From Planctomycetota bacterium (lineage in GTDB: Bacteria; Planctomycetota; UBA11346): a stretch of DNA of 64,000 nt. Below, piece after piece: positions 41,702 to 50,505 of this stretch (within the stretch, counting starts at the first letter, position 1; each line of letters opens with the position of its first letter). Made by a program: the position numbers and the translations under genes. The DNA lies in NCBI GenBank assembly GCA_016745075.1, contig JADGDD010000006.1, positions 62,001 through 126,000 on the forward strand, given 5' to 3'. The notes under the pieces are model-generated. The model had not been told where the DNA came from, did not search any database, and saw only the letters and a program-made list of their open reading frames with translations.

Positions 41702-42703
41702 CTAGAGCTTGCCCAGTGCTTCAACAGTCTGAGTAAGGAAGGCTTCGGCTGTGGTGGTCATCTCTGCATCTCCACAGTCGGCAATAATTTCTTCCAATTC
41801 TTTTTTTACTTGCTCATAGTTTCTGCGGGTGACGTCCTTGTTGCCACTCATACTTTTGGTGGAGCGAAAGAGGCTTTTTGCTTTGCCTAAGCGGGCGCCC
41901 CATGATTCGGCGGCGGCTTGTGATGAGGAACCTTTTTTTGTCTCCGGTTTTTTACTCTTTATTTTATCTATTTTCCCTGTTTCTGCTGCGAGTTTTTCCT
42001 CTGCACGACGTTCTTGTTCTTTGGTGATGGCGCGACCTGTTGTTCTGAACTGTTCAGAATAGTGCCCGTATTTTATCTGTGCTTCAAGGTCTATGCTGCC
42101 GTTTGGATTAAGCGGGTTATTGCAAAAATTATCGATACATTTTTCTAGATGGTCAAGGTCGTCAACGCTTTTAATCGTGCCAAGCGGTGTTTTAATCGAC
42201 ATGAAATTGGTGCTCGCTGTATGTTTTTCTTTTAGAGCAGGGTATTCAGCGTAAAAAGCTTCTATTTTTGCACGGTAAACATTTGCTTCTGCTGCTAAGA
42301 TATCATTGGCGTACAGATCACTCTCAGGGTTGGTGAAGAGGGGGGTGTCCAATAGACTGATAGCCTCTTCATAAAGGTCCTTGATCTCTTGCGGGTCAAC
42401 ATTGTCTTCTAGGGTCAGCTTACGGCTCAGAGAAGCGCGAATGTTTTCTATGTCATGGTCAAGTAGCTTGCGGGCTTTATCCTCGGCTTGCGTTGGTTGA
42501 CTCAAAATAACCAAGCCAACGATAAGCAAGAGGAGCGCTAAGATGGAGATAAACGCGATTTTTTGTATTCTCTTTTTGGTTGCCCGTTCAGCTCGACGTT
42601 CAGCGAGCGCCGCTTCTTGTTCTGGCGACAACTCTCGTTGTACGCGACCTGTTTTTTTACCAGTGTTTTTACTTCTGCTACCACCTTTGCGACGTCGTGC
42701 CAT
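41702..42703 (-). CDS. Hypothetical membrane-anchored protein
   Basis: 333 residues. A very basic N-terminus (MARRRKGGSRSKNTGKK) leads to one membrane span near 47-68 (IAFISILALLLLIVGLVIL) and a ~260-residue charged, helical extracytoplasmic part with TPR-like spacing (YEEAISLLDTPLF, AEANVYRAKIEAFYAEYP). No family is recognised. It lies between the creatininase-family gene and the LMW phosphatase gene on the same strand. Confidence 0.7.
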   Translation of the reverse strand: MARRRKGGSRSKNTGKKTGRVQRELSPEQEAALAERRAERATKKRIQKIAFISILALLLLIVGLVILSQPTQAEDKARKLLDHDIENIRASLSRKLTLEDNVDPQEIKDLYEEAISLLDTPLFTNPESDLYANDILAAEANVYRAKIEAFYAEYPALKEKHTASTNFMSIKTPLGTIKSVDDLDHLEKCIDNFCNNPLNPNGSIDLEAQIKYGHYSEQFRTTGRAITKEQERRAEEKLAAETGKIDKIKSKKPETKKGSSSQAAAESWGARLGKAKSLFRSTKSMSGNKDVTRRNYEQVKKELEEIIADCGDAEMTTTAEAFLTQTVEALGKL

Positions 42704-42774
42704 CTGAGACCATCCTTACTTTGTTTTGTGTAGGATAACCTGTTTTTTCTCAAGAGCGTAGTAATCTGTACTGG

Positions 42775-43536
42775 TTAATCGTTGTTTGTGTGAGCCAGTG
42801 CTTTTTGTAAGATGGTGGACATCCGCTCAACTTGGTAAGTGATAATCTTTTCGCCAAGTACACTACTTGCATCACGTGGGTCATCGGGGCCAACGCCAAT
42901 TGGGAATTGTTCACGGTCGTCGCCGAGTCGTTCTCGTTGAACAAGATCTGGGCGAATAGCGAGAATGAGTGATGTTTCATTGATGCCAGCGTGACCTGTT
43001 TGGAAACTTAGCTCTTTGTCTGCACCACTGTCTTCCCATTCCCAGCAGTGAAATATTTTTAATCCGTATTCTTTTTCCCAATGTTCTCGTTTTCGAATGA
43101 GATAGCCTGTTGATGGCCCATGCCCATGGGCAACAAGGATACGGATACCTGCTCTATGGACTTGGGTTAAGATAGAGTCCATCAGCGGTTGAAAAACGTC
43201 ATCAGAAGTCCAGTAGGCACTACCTGCCAATTGTTGACGTGGGTAGCTGAGATGTGCTGGACGTTTGTCACCATTATCCATGCCGTAGTACCATTCACCA
43301 TTATGTGCATGGGCAATGTCAGGGCCGACAAACATGGTTGGCATAACAACGCCACCATTGAGTTCGGCAAGTTTTCCGAACAGATGTATTGGTTGTAGAG
43401 CATCGGTGCCAAGCGGTAAATGTTCGCCATGCCATTCAAGTGTTCCCATTGGTAGGTAAGCAATAGGTGCATCGGCAATGCGCTCACGGAATTCTTGCGG
43501 TGTCAATTCTAGCCAATTGTATTTTGCAGTAGTCAT
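42775..43536 (-). CDS. Creatininase-family amidohydrolase
   Basis: The ATG at 43536 is chosen by family length (253 residues); ATG at 43548 or GTG at 43581 is possible, and none has a strong ribosome site. Family motifs: AYLPMGTLEWHGEHLPLGTDAL (metal-binding Glu, His and Asp), DIAHAHNGEW, ILVAHGHGPSTGY and QTGHAGINETSLILAIRPDLV (second metal site). The family includes creatininase, FAPy deformylases and mycofactocin MftE; the substrate here cannot be named. The context gives no pathway. Confidence 0.85.
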   Translation of the reverse strand: MTTAKYNWLELTPQEFRERIADAPIAYLPMGTLEWHGEHLPLGTDALQPIHLFGKLAELNGGVVMPTMFVGPDIAHAHNGEWYYGMDNGDKRPAHLSYPRQQLAGSAYWTSDDVFQPLMDSILTQVHRAGIRILVAHGHGPSTGYLIRKREHWEKEYGLKIFHCWEWEDSGADKELSFQTGHAGINETSLILAIRPDLVQRERLGDDREQFPIGVGPDDPRDASSVLGEKIITYQVERMSTILQKALAHTNND

Positions 43537-43718
43537 GTGCGGAACCATAAGGTCTTGTTCTGAAAAGTGAAGGGCTTTCACGTAACGCCTGAAACAGATA
43601 GTCTCTTTAGTACGTATTCTAATGCAACTTACAGTCAGTAAACCAGTTGGAAGAAGATAGAAGGCTGTGATAGGGTGCTTGACTTGATGAAATAGTCGGG
43701 TGTGCTGAGGGGAGTTCT

Positions 43719-44474
43719 ATGATACTTATCAATGTGCTTCCTCCAGAACATCGCAGGCGAGATAGCGGTGTTAGTCCTGTCTTTCTTGCGATTGCCGCAA
43801 GTCTGCTTGTTAACCTCGTCTGTGGCGTGTTGTGGGCCTATGTGCATTTTAGTGCGTTACCAACAGCTCAGCAGCAATTGACTGACCTAGAGGGAGTTCG
43901 TGATCGGAAGCGAACGGAAGCAGCTGCAGTAGACGCGATACAAAAACAAATTACGGCAGCGAAAAAGCATAAGGAAACATTATTTGAGTTGCTTGAAAGC
44001 AAAGTCTATACCGCTCGTAGCATGTATGAATTTCTACAAGAATTTAACTCTGATGAAATGACCGGACAGGGCTTTAACGTCAGCTTCTCTCGTTTGGAGA
44101 TTACGCCGCGGGCAAAGGGTCGCTCCAAACGTGGTGCTTCGAAGAAGAAAGAAGACCGTATTCGTTCCGTTGATTGGAAGTTAAGCTGGAAACTTGTAGG
44201 TGAGCTCGGAAAAGGCATAGACCGAGATGAAATATCTGGTCAGTATATCCAAGCATTTTTTGCTAATCTGAAAAACGGCCCGTTTTGGAATAACCCAAGC
44301 AACGGTTTTGAGGGAAGTCCCATCGATACCTATGTTGGTGATACCCCGTCAGTTAATGCAGAGCTTGGAAAAGTGGTTATTTCTGGATCTCTTGGCTGGG
44401 TGCGTAAAGTTCAGCTTGAGTCGTTTGCGGCCGTTTCTAATAAAGCTGCTCCAGCATCGAAAGGAGCGCCATAA
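43719..44474 (+). CDS. pilN: Type IV pilus assembly protein PilN-like
   Basis: 251 residues. The opening MILINVLPPEHRRR is typical of PilN (INLLPxxxR). One membrane span (residues ~20-42) is followed by a coiled coil and a periplasmic alpha/beta domain with a Lys/Arg-rich insert (KGRSKRGASKKKEDR). PilN binds PilM in the cytoplasm and PilO in the periplasm to form the alignment complex. GAGGGGAG precedes the ATG. It is the first gene of pilN-O-P-Q, and no pilM lies upstream. A T2SS GspL-like identity is less likely. Confidence 0.8.
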   Translation: MILINVLPPEHRRRDSGVSPVFLAIAASLLVNLVCGVLWAYVHFSALPTAQQQLTDLEGVRDRKRTEAAAVDAIQKQITAAKKHKETLFELLESKVYTARSMYEFLQEFNSDEMTGQGFNVSFSRLEITPRAKGRSKRGASKKKEDRIRSVDWKLSWKLVGELGKGIDRDEISGQYIQAFFANLKNGPFWNNPSNGFEGSPIDTYVGDTPSVNAELGKVVISGSLGWVRKVQLESFAAVSNKAAPASKGAP

Positions 44475-45169
44475 TGGCTTCTCCATTAGACTCCTTAGCG
44501 GCTTTGTCAAAAGTACAGCAAGCGCTGATTATAGCTGGTATAGGCTTGGTTTCTGCGTTGGTTCTATATTGGATGGCCAGCAAAGATTTGACTGAGCTTG
44601 GTGAACCACCAGAGGATTTTGTAACCAGTCTACCAGAATTCCTTATTGTAAAAGAGGGCGGTGGCCTGTGGGGGACTTACCGTCAGGTAGAAACTGAAAT
44701 TGTAAACTACAATACAAAGATTGCACAGAAAGATTCCAAAGAACAGGAACTCAGCATCTTACAACGAGAAATTGAGATTGCTAAGCGCCGTCTGCCAGAG
44801 GAAAAAGCTAAAGGTAAAATGCGTGCCTTGCTAGATGGTTACGCGAGTAAGGTTGACCCCGGCTTTGGGGTCATAGACCTTCAGTCAACACAGATTAGTT
44901 CTCGTAAATCGGGCGGTTCTCGACGAGGAAAGGCCGCCAAGGAAGAGTATTATTCGGTAGAATATAAAGTAAACCTTGTTGGAACTCTTTCTGCGCTCAT
45001 TGCTTATATAAACGCAATCGAGAAGAGTGAAGATCGGTTCATGGTTGTAGAGCGGGTTACGGTTGCGCCAGGTAATGTTGGTTTTGATGTAGAAACTAAC
45101 GCCCCTACTTATGGTCTACATTCTATTTCTATGTCGATTATTACTTATGTCTATCAAGGGGATGCGTAA
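44474..45169 (+). CDS. pilO: Type IV pilus assembly protein PilO-like
   Basis: 231 residues whose ATG overlaps the pilN stop (TAATG). One N-terminal membrane span (ALIIAGIGLVSALVLYWM), a coiled coil (ELSILQREIEIAKRRLPEE) and a C-terminal ferredoxin-like domain (YSVEYKVNLVGTLSALIAYINAIEKSEDRF) give the PilO layout. Order and coupling support the call more than sequence identity does. Confidence 0.78.
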   Translation: MASPLDSLAALSKVQQALIIAGIGLVSALVLYWMASKDLTELGEPPEDFVTSLPEFLIVKEGGGLWGTYRQVETEIVNYNTKIAQKDSKEQELSILQREIEIAKRRLPEEKAKGKMRALLDGYASKVDPGFGVIDLQSTQISSRKSGGSRRGKAAKEEYYSVEYKVNLVGTLSALIAYINAIEKSEDRFMVVERVTVAPGNVGFDVETNAPTYGLHSISMSIITYVYQGDA

Positions 45170-46000
45170 ATGTTTGTATTAGCATGCCGAAAGACAAAAA
45201 AAACAAGATTGTTGCCAGTATTATTGAAGGTCTTACTAGGTGTGGCGTTGGTAACGCTATACTTTTTGTCGAGTAGCTTTTTATCTGCTGCGGAAACAAG
45301 CGAAGTTGCGGTTGTTTCTACTGAGTCAGATGATGATGGTATTACCCTGAATTTTATCCCGCAATCTGAAGTGTTTACTTTTGAGCCTGATGAAGAACGT
45401 CGTGATATTTTGTATGATTATGAATCGATTCTTTCTGTAGAGAAGCAGATTCGGGACAGTGAAGAGCGAGAGTCCGCAACTGAGCAAATTCAGCAGGTGG
45501 TTGATCTTGAAGTGATCAAAGATGGAATAGATCCAGATCAGATTAAAGAGTTAGCAGAGCGTTATGTTGAAGAAGCCCAGCAATTGGTAAAAACTCGCCA
45601 ATATGACGCGGCAGTTCGCAAAGTAGACGAAGGTGTTAAAAAATTAAGCCGTGTTTACGATGAAAGTAAAAAAGAGCCGCAGGCAGTTCATGAACGTTTT
45701 GCTTGGATTCCTGGCATTGTTGAAAAACTCTCTCGCTTTAAGGTGCAGGCTGAAGAAGCTCGCTTGTATGATGAAGCGAAGCAAGAGTTCATTAAAAAAG
45801 CCTTCAAAATTGAAGGGGTCATGTGGTCAGCCGAAGAAGGGGGACGATCTTTGGCTATCATCAGTGGTAAAATATACGGTATTCAAGACCGTCTTAAAGA
45901 TTGTTTAATTGTTAATATAGATGTGAACCGTGTCGATTTTATGTTTACTTATAAGAATCGCAGGTTTGAATTTCAGCGCTATAGAGATAGTGGGGAGTAG
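45170..46000 (+). CDS. PilP/GspB-like inner-membrane to secretin linker protein
   Basis: 276 residues, starting on the base after the pilO stop. It has one membrane span or signal (LLKVLLGVALVTLYFLSSSF), a long acidic helical region, and a C-terminal ~60-residue beta-domain (EGVMWSAEEGGRSLAIISGKIYG, DCLIVNIDVNRVDFMF, RRFEFQR). That end resembles the homology region of PilP/GspC/GspB, which contacts the secretin. It is longer than classical PilP (~175) because of the middle helical part. Position between pilO and pilQ supports the role. Confidence 0.72.
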   Translation: MFVLACRKTKKTRLLPVLLKVLLGVALVTLYFLSSSFLSAAETSEVAVVSTESDDDGITLNFIPQSEVFTFEPDEERRDILYDYESILSVEKQIRDSEERESATEQIQQVVDLEVIKDGIDPDQIKELAERYVEEAQQLVKTRQYDAAVRKVDEGVKKLSRVYDESKKEPQAVHERFAWIPGIVEKLSRFKVQAEEARLYDEAKQEFIKKAFKIEGVMWSAEEGGRSLAIISGKIYGIQDRLKDCLIVNIDVNRVDFMFTYKNRRFEFQRYRDSGE

Positions 46001-46006
46001 GAGCGA

Positions 46007-47707
46007 ATGTTTATTCCGAATTATAGCGGTGCTTTCCGTTATCTACAGGACCGTTGCATGACACCAGTCATGTCAAAGCTGACACCAGTTTTAGTGCCTA
46101 CGCTCATTGCCTCGGTTTTCTTTGCTGGAGAAACGCTTTCAGCGGTAGAGAGTCCTGTCTCAAATGGCGCAGGTATCGATCGAAATGCTGTTCAGCTTAT
46201 CAATATTGAAACAAATGAGAAACCATTAGAGATTGTCTTAAGTTGGATTAGTCGTCGTGCTGGTGTTAATATCGTTTGTAATGAACCAGATCAGCCCTTA
46301 GTTACGATGCGCTTGGTAAACGTTACCTGGCAAGAGGCAATAGAACAAATTTCAACTCGTTATGATATGGTTATAGAAAAGAAGAGTGACCGTATTTGGG
46401 AACTGACCAATCCACCACGTGTTCGCATGCAGTTTCAAGATGCTGAGTTAACTCGTATTTTGGAAGCACTTGCTCGTCAATCTGGTATGAATGTTGTTAT
46501 TAGTGATGATGTTGACGCGAGCCGCCGTTTGACCATGACCTTAAATGGTGTGCCATGGCGCGAAGCGCTTAACGTTATTGTACGAGCGACAGGCTATGCA
46601 TGGACTGAGCATAACTATAACATTATTCGTATTATCTCTCGTGATAATGTGCAGCGTGATATGGAAACCCGTGTTTACCATATTAACTATGGTGATGGTG
46701 AAACCTTAACTACATCAATTCAGGTTGCCCTAAGCGGAGAAGCACAAATTCAATTTGATACGCGTGCTAACGCTCTCATTATGACTGATACGGCAGCCCA
46801 TTTGGATGCTGCTTTACGGTTATTAAAAGAGCTGGATACACGTACCCGTGAAGTACAAATGTCTATCCGTTTTGTTGATTATAGTACAACCGATGCCAGT
46901 AAACTCGGTTTTAATTCAATGGGGTTGGGTTTTGATGTTGATAGTGTCGGTGGATTTACGACGGCTTTTCTTCCATTGAACGCATCATCAGATGCGGGGT
47001 TAAGCTTAAATGGAGTTCGTACCGGTGGTGGACCTGCCGCAACTCGTTTTAATTCAGCATCTTTTAGCTTTGAAGCACTTTCTAGTCTGAATAGCACTGA
47101 AGTTATTCAAGCTCCATCTATTTTGACATTGGATAATACGATCGCAAATATGCGGATTGGTCGTGATATTGCTTATGCGGAAACAACGCAGTCAACAGAA
47201 GGTGGTGTTTCAACGTCAACAATTGCGGCTGGTGCAGATAGCCCAGTCAGTGATGGTATTACCTTAGAGGTGCAGCCACGGATTACGGCAGATGGTTATG
47301 TATCGATTGGTTTGAATATTCAAGATAGCTTAGTAGAATTAAAAGAGTTCAGTAATGGTACTCAGAGCATTCAGTTACCAGAAACGCAAACGAAGCATCT
47401 TGAAACGAAAATCATGGTTCGTGATGGCGATACAGCAGTGATTGGTGGTATGCTCTCTAATCGTGTCACCGAAGATGATCGTCAAATACCAGTCCTTGGT
47501 TCTATTCCAATTTTGGGTTTACTCTTCCGTCATGAGTCAGAAACGGTTGAGCAACGTAACTTAACTATTTTTGTAACACCTCGTATTGTTCGTCTTGGTG
47601 ATGATGATGAGCTGGAAGAGCGTCGTTTACGTATCCGAGAACGCTTATCTGGTTTAGACCTTACGCCGGATGATGACGAACAAGCTGCTGCTGGTATTGG
47701 CTATTGA
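46007..47707 (+). CDS. pilQ: Type IV pilus secretin PilQ-like
   Basis: 566 residues; AGGAG precedes the ATG. After a signal region there are two STN/N-type modules (IETNEKPLEIVLSWISRRAGVNIV; FQDAELTRILEALARQSGMNVVISDDVDASRR) and a secretin_N module (ETRVYHINYGDGETLTTSIQVAL, FDTRANALIMTD). The C-terminal secretin core ends in VIGGMLSNRV, IPVLGSIPILGLLFRHESE and LTIFVTPRIV. Secretins form the outer-membrane gate for pili or secreted proteins. The last gene of its cluster, it is followed by a strong terminator. Confidence 0.93.
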   Translation: MFIPNYSGAFRYLQDRCMTPVMSKLTPVLVPTLIASVFFAGETLSAVESPVSNGAGIDRNAVQLINIETNEKPLEIVLSWISRRAGVNIVCNEPDQPLVTMRLVNVTWQEAIEQISTRYDMVIEKKSDRIWELTNPPRVRMQFQDAELTRILEALARQSGMNVVISDDVDASRRLTMTLNGVPWREALNVIVRATGYAWTEHNYNIIRIISRDNVQRDMETRVYHINYGDGETLTTSIQVALSGEAQIQFDTRANALIMTDTAAHLDAALRLLKELDTRTREVQMSIRFVDYSTTDASKLGFNSMGLGFDVDSVGGFTTAFLPLNASSDAGLSLNGVRTGGGPAATRFNSASFSFEALSSLNSTEVIQAPSILTLDNTIANMRIGRDIAYAETTQSTEGGVSTSTIAAGADSPVSDGITLEVQPRITADGYVSIGLNIQDSLVELKEFSNGTQSIQLPETQTKHLETKIMVRDGDTAVIGGMLSNRVTEDDRQIPVLGSIPILGLLFRHESETVEQRNLTIFVTPRIVRLGDDDELEERRLRIRERLSGLDLTPDDDEQAAAGIGY

Positions 47708-47842
47708 CCAAGGCCCGTGTTGCCCACACTTGTTAGGCTGCACAGGCGGGGATTGTCTTTTTCCGTTGCCACGCGAGGCCTGAGTGCGGTACAGATGTGT
47801 AAGAACCCTGATTAGGGCCCCTTCAGTTCTATCCTAGATTCA

Positions 47843-47889
47843 AGCCCCGCCACTGCTCAAGTATATCACGAGCGTGACGGGGCTTTTTA
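47843..47889 (+). terminator. Terminator between pilQ and the RNase E/G gene
   Basis: Arms AGCCCCGCCACTGCTC and GAGCGTGACGGGGCT pair almost throughout, with TTTTT after the stem. It lies 22 bases before the next start, so it could also act as an attenuator of that gene. Confidence 0.82.
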
Positions 47890-47910
47890 ATTGAGAAATG
47901 AGTATCCTCT

Positions 47911-49860
47911 ATGACGAAAGATACGTCGAAACAAGCGCTTTCTAGCCATGTCCTTATGAACGTGTCTGATGGTGATGAGTTACGTGTGGCGGTAATTAAA
48001 GATGGCCGTTTACAAACTTTAATTCATGAACGCATGAGTGAACAGCAAAGCCTTGGTAATATTTATAAAGGCCGCGTCTCCAATGTAGAACCAAGTCTTG
48101 ATGCCGCGTTTATTGATCTTGGTGGAGAAAAGAACGGTTTTCTTCATGTTGATGATGTTCAGCACAGTGAAGGTCCGGGAGCTCGCATTGAGAAAGTGCT
48201 GAAGCGTGGTGATGAAGTACTCGTGCAAATTACGAAAGAAGGAATACGTGATAAAGGCCCATGTGTGACCATGGGCATTAGTTTGCCTGGCCGAAACCTT
48301 GTACTTGCGGCTGATGTTTCTGGCCGTGGGAGTATGAAAGGCGTGTCTCGTAAGATTGTCGATGAGCGTGAACGTCGTCGCTTGAAGCGTTTGTTGGATG
48401 GTTTTGAAGCACCTGAGGGCTTTGGTTACATTGTACGAACTGCTGGTGCAGACCGTCTTGATGAAGAAATTATTTTAGATCAGCAGTATTTGATGCGGCT
48501 GTGGAAAGAAATTGATGGCAAGTCTCAGCGAGTGAAAGCGCCTGCTTGTGTCTATAAAGAATCGGATGTGGTTCTGCGAACTTTACGAGATGCGGTAACG
48601 GCAGAGACCCAATCAGTCATTATTGATAAAGAAGCGCTCTTTGATGAGGCTCGCGCCTTTGCGCAAATCTTTATGCCAGAACTTGCAGGCCGCATTCAAT
48701 TACATTGTGAAGAATTACCGCTTTTTGCCTACTATAACGTTGATGAGCGTTTAGCTGTTGCTTATGACCGTCAGGTCGAAATGCCGTCTGGTGGGAATAT
48801 CGTTATAGAGCAAACTGAAGCGTTGATATCTATAGACATTAACAGTGCCCGTAGTCGTAGTGGTGGTGATGTTGAAGCAACTGCTCTGAATACGAACCTA
48901 GAGGCGGTACACGTTATAGCAGAACAACTTATTCTGCGTGATTTAGGTGGTCTGGTCATTATTGATTTTATTGATATGGAAAGCCGTGAACACCAACGTC
49001 TTGTTCAGTTGGCCTTACGCAAAGCCTTGTTGGATGACAAGGCTAAAACCCATGTTGCGCCAATTTCTCGTTTTGGTTTGGTTGAGATGACTCGTCAGCG
49101 GACTCGTCCATCACATCGTGTTTCATCATCCACCGAATGCCAAGTCTGTGTTGGGACTGGTCGTGTAAAAACAGCAGAAACCCTGACTATTGAATGTATG
49201 CGCGCGATACGAGCAGAGGTTGTTGGTAAAGCTGTTACCCGTGTAGAGGTTCTTTTGCCACCAGACATTGGTTTGAGTATCATGAACAATCGTAGTCGAG
49301 AAATTGCTCATATTGAGAGTGCGCATGATTGCCAAGTTGTTTTTCTTGGCGATAGCTTGATGAAATCGCGGAGTTTCCGTGTGAGTTCTGTTGCTAAGAA
49401 GCGTCGTCGTGATGGTAAGCGTGAAGAGAAACGTGAAGAACCAGTACGTCCGGCTTTAATTGCGCCTCTACTTGAAGAGCAGGCTCGGATTGCGGCACAG
49501 GCACGTGAAATAGAAGAGAAGGGTGCTCGGGTTGTTGAGAAAGAGCTTATGGCAGCGATGTACCCGAATGAGTATCCGACTGTAGCTGTAGATGAAACGC
49601 CAGCTCCTCAGGGTGAAAGTAAGGAACCAAGTGCCGCAGCAGTAGCTACGATAGGCCCTGTTCAACGTGCCACTCCTACTGTGTGGGAAGAAGCTGCATC
49701 TTTACGATCTTTGCTTTTTTCGACCCCGAAAGCCTATGTTTTGTCTGCGGATGAGTCTTCACAAGTTACAGGGGCACAGGAAGGGCTTGCGTTGTCTGCA
49801 AAAGCAGCTACAACTCCGCGCCCCGCTCATGGAGGTCGCCGTCGTTCCCGTCGGCGCTAG
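47911..49860 (+). CDS. Ribonuclease E/G family endoribonuclease
   Basis: 649 residues. An S1 domain near 35-115 (GNIYKGRVSNVEPSLDAAFIDLGGEKNGFLHVDD) is followed by the catalytic DNase-I-like region: ISIDINSARSRSGGDVEATALNTNLEAV and GGLVIIDFIDMESREHQ carry the two metal-binding Asp. The Zn-link CQVCVGTGRV comes next, then a Lys/Arg-, Glu- and Ala-rich tail ending GGRRRSRRR. It processes rRNA and degrades mRNA. Length is between RNase G (~490) and RNase E (>1000), so neither name is assigned. Confidence 0.93.
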   Translation: MTKDTSKQALSSHVLMNVSDGDELRVAVIKDGRLQTLIHERMSEQQSLGNIYKGRVSNVEPSLDAAFIDLGGEKNGFLHVDDVQHSEGPGARIEKVLKRGDEVLVQITKEGIRDKGPCVTMGISLPGRNLVLAADVSGRGSMKGVSRKIVDERERRRLKRLLDGFEAPEGFGYIVRTAGADRLDEEIILDQQYLMRLWKEIDGKSQRVKAPACVYKESDVVLRTLRDAVTAETQSVIIDKEALFDEARAFAQIFMPELAGRIQLHCEELPLFAYYNVDERLAVAYDRQVEMPSGGNIVIEQTEALISIDINSARSRSGGDVEATALNTNLEAVHVIAEQLILRDLGGLVIIDFIDMESREHQRLVQLALRKALLDDKAKTHVAPISRFGLVEMTRQRTRPSHRVSSSTECQVCVGTGRVKTAETLTIECMRAIRAEVVGKAVTRVEVLLPPDIGLSIMNNRSREIAHIESAHDCQVVFLGDSLMKSRSFRVSSVAKKRRRDGKREEKREEPVRPALIAPLLEEQARIAAQAREIEEKGARVVEKELMAAMYPNEYPTVAVDETPAPQGESKEPSAAAVATIGPVQRATPTVWEEAASLRSLLFSTPKAYVLSADESSQVTGAQEGLALSAKAATTPRPAHGGRRRSRRR

Positions 49861-49952
49861 TGTCAGCTGTATGCCGGCATGAATGAGTTTAGTCGGGAAT
49901 AGGTCTTATAAGGCCAGTTAAAATAGTAGGTTACATTTAAAGGAGTTACCTC

Positions 49953-50261
49953 ATGTACGCAGTAGTTCAAGATCGTGGTCACCAATATACCGTCAACGCG
50001 GGAGACCGTGTACAATTAGATCGTCTCGATGCAGAAGTTGGTGCTTCTATCGAACTTCCAGTGCTGCTTTTAGCAGAAGGTGAAGATAACGTACAGGTTG
50101 GTGCTCCAACTCTCGAAGGTGTGAAAGCTACCTGTAAAGTTGTTAGTCATGAGCGCGGCCAAAAAGGCATCGCTGGTGTATTCCGCCGTCGTAAAGATAG
50201 CCGTCGTCGCGTTGGTTTTCGCCACGAACATACGACGATTGAAGTTGTTTCTATAGCATAA
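49953..50261 (+). CDS. rplU: Ribosomal protein L21
   Basis: 102 residues: MYAVVQDRGHQYTVNAGDRV, LPVLLLAEGEDNVQVGAPTLEGVKA, and FRRRKDSRRRVGFRHEHTTIEV, the L21 signature. AAAGGAG lies before the ATG. The usual neighbour rpmA (L27) is absent; a hypothetical secreted protein follows instead. An RNase E/G gene directly upstream is a frequent partner of rplU. Confidence 0.96.
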   Translation: MYAVVQDRGHQYTVNAGDRVQLDRLDAEVGASIELPVLLLAEGEDNVQVGAPTLEGVKATCKVVSHERGQKGIAGVFRRRKDSRRRVGFRHEHTTIEVVSIA

Positions 50262-50322
50262 CTCTCTTGTACGTTCTTTCGGTTATTCCAGAAGATCTGT
50301 CAGTAGTATACATCTTAATTTA

Positions 50323-50354
50323 AAACCACCACGTCTGCATAGCCGTGGTGGTTT
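50323..50354 (+). terminator. Terminator after rplU
   Basis: Perfect 11-base arms AAACCACCACG and CGTGGTGGTTT flank a 10-base loop. The trailing U-run is short. Confidence 0.7.
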
Positions 50355-50505
50355 GTCGTAAATAGCCTGTTTATTGAGTGAGAGACTTGGTGAGAGAGTC
50401 TAAAACGGTGCTAGCATGAGCTCTTACAGAGGGTACGCTCGCGCCCTTGTGAAAAAGGTCTTTGCAAAAAAGCAGAGATGTGTCAGCAAGAAGAAGGAGA
50501 ATAAT

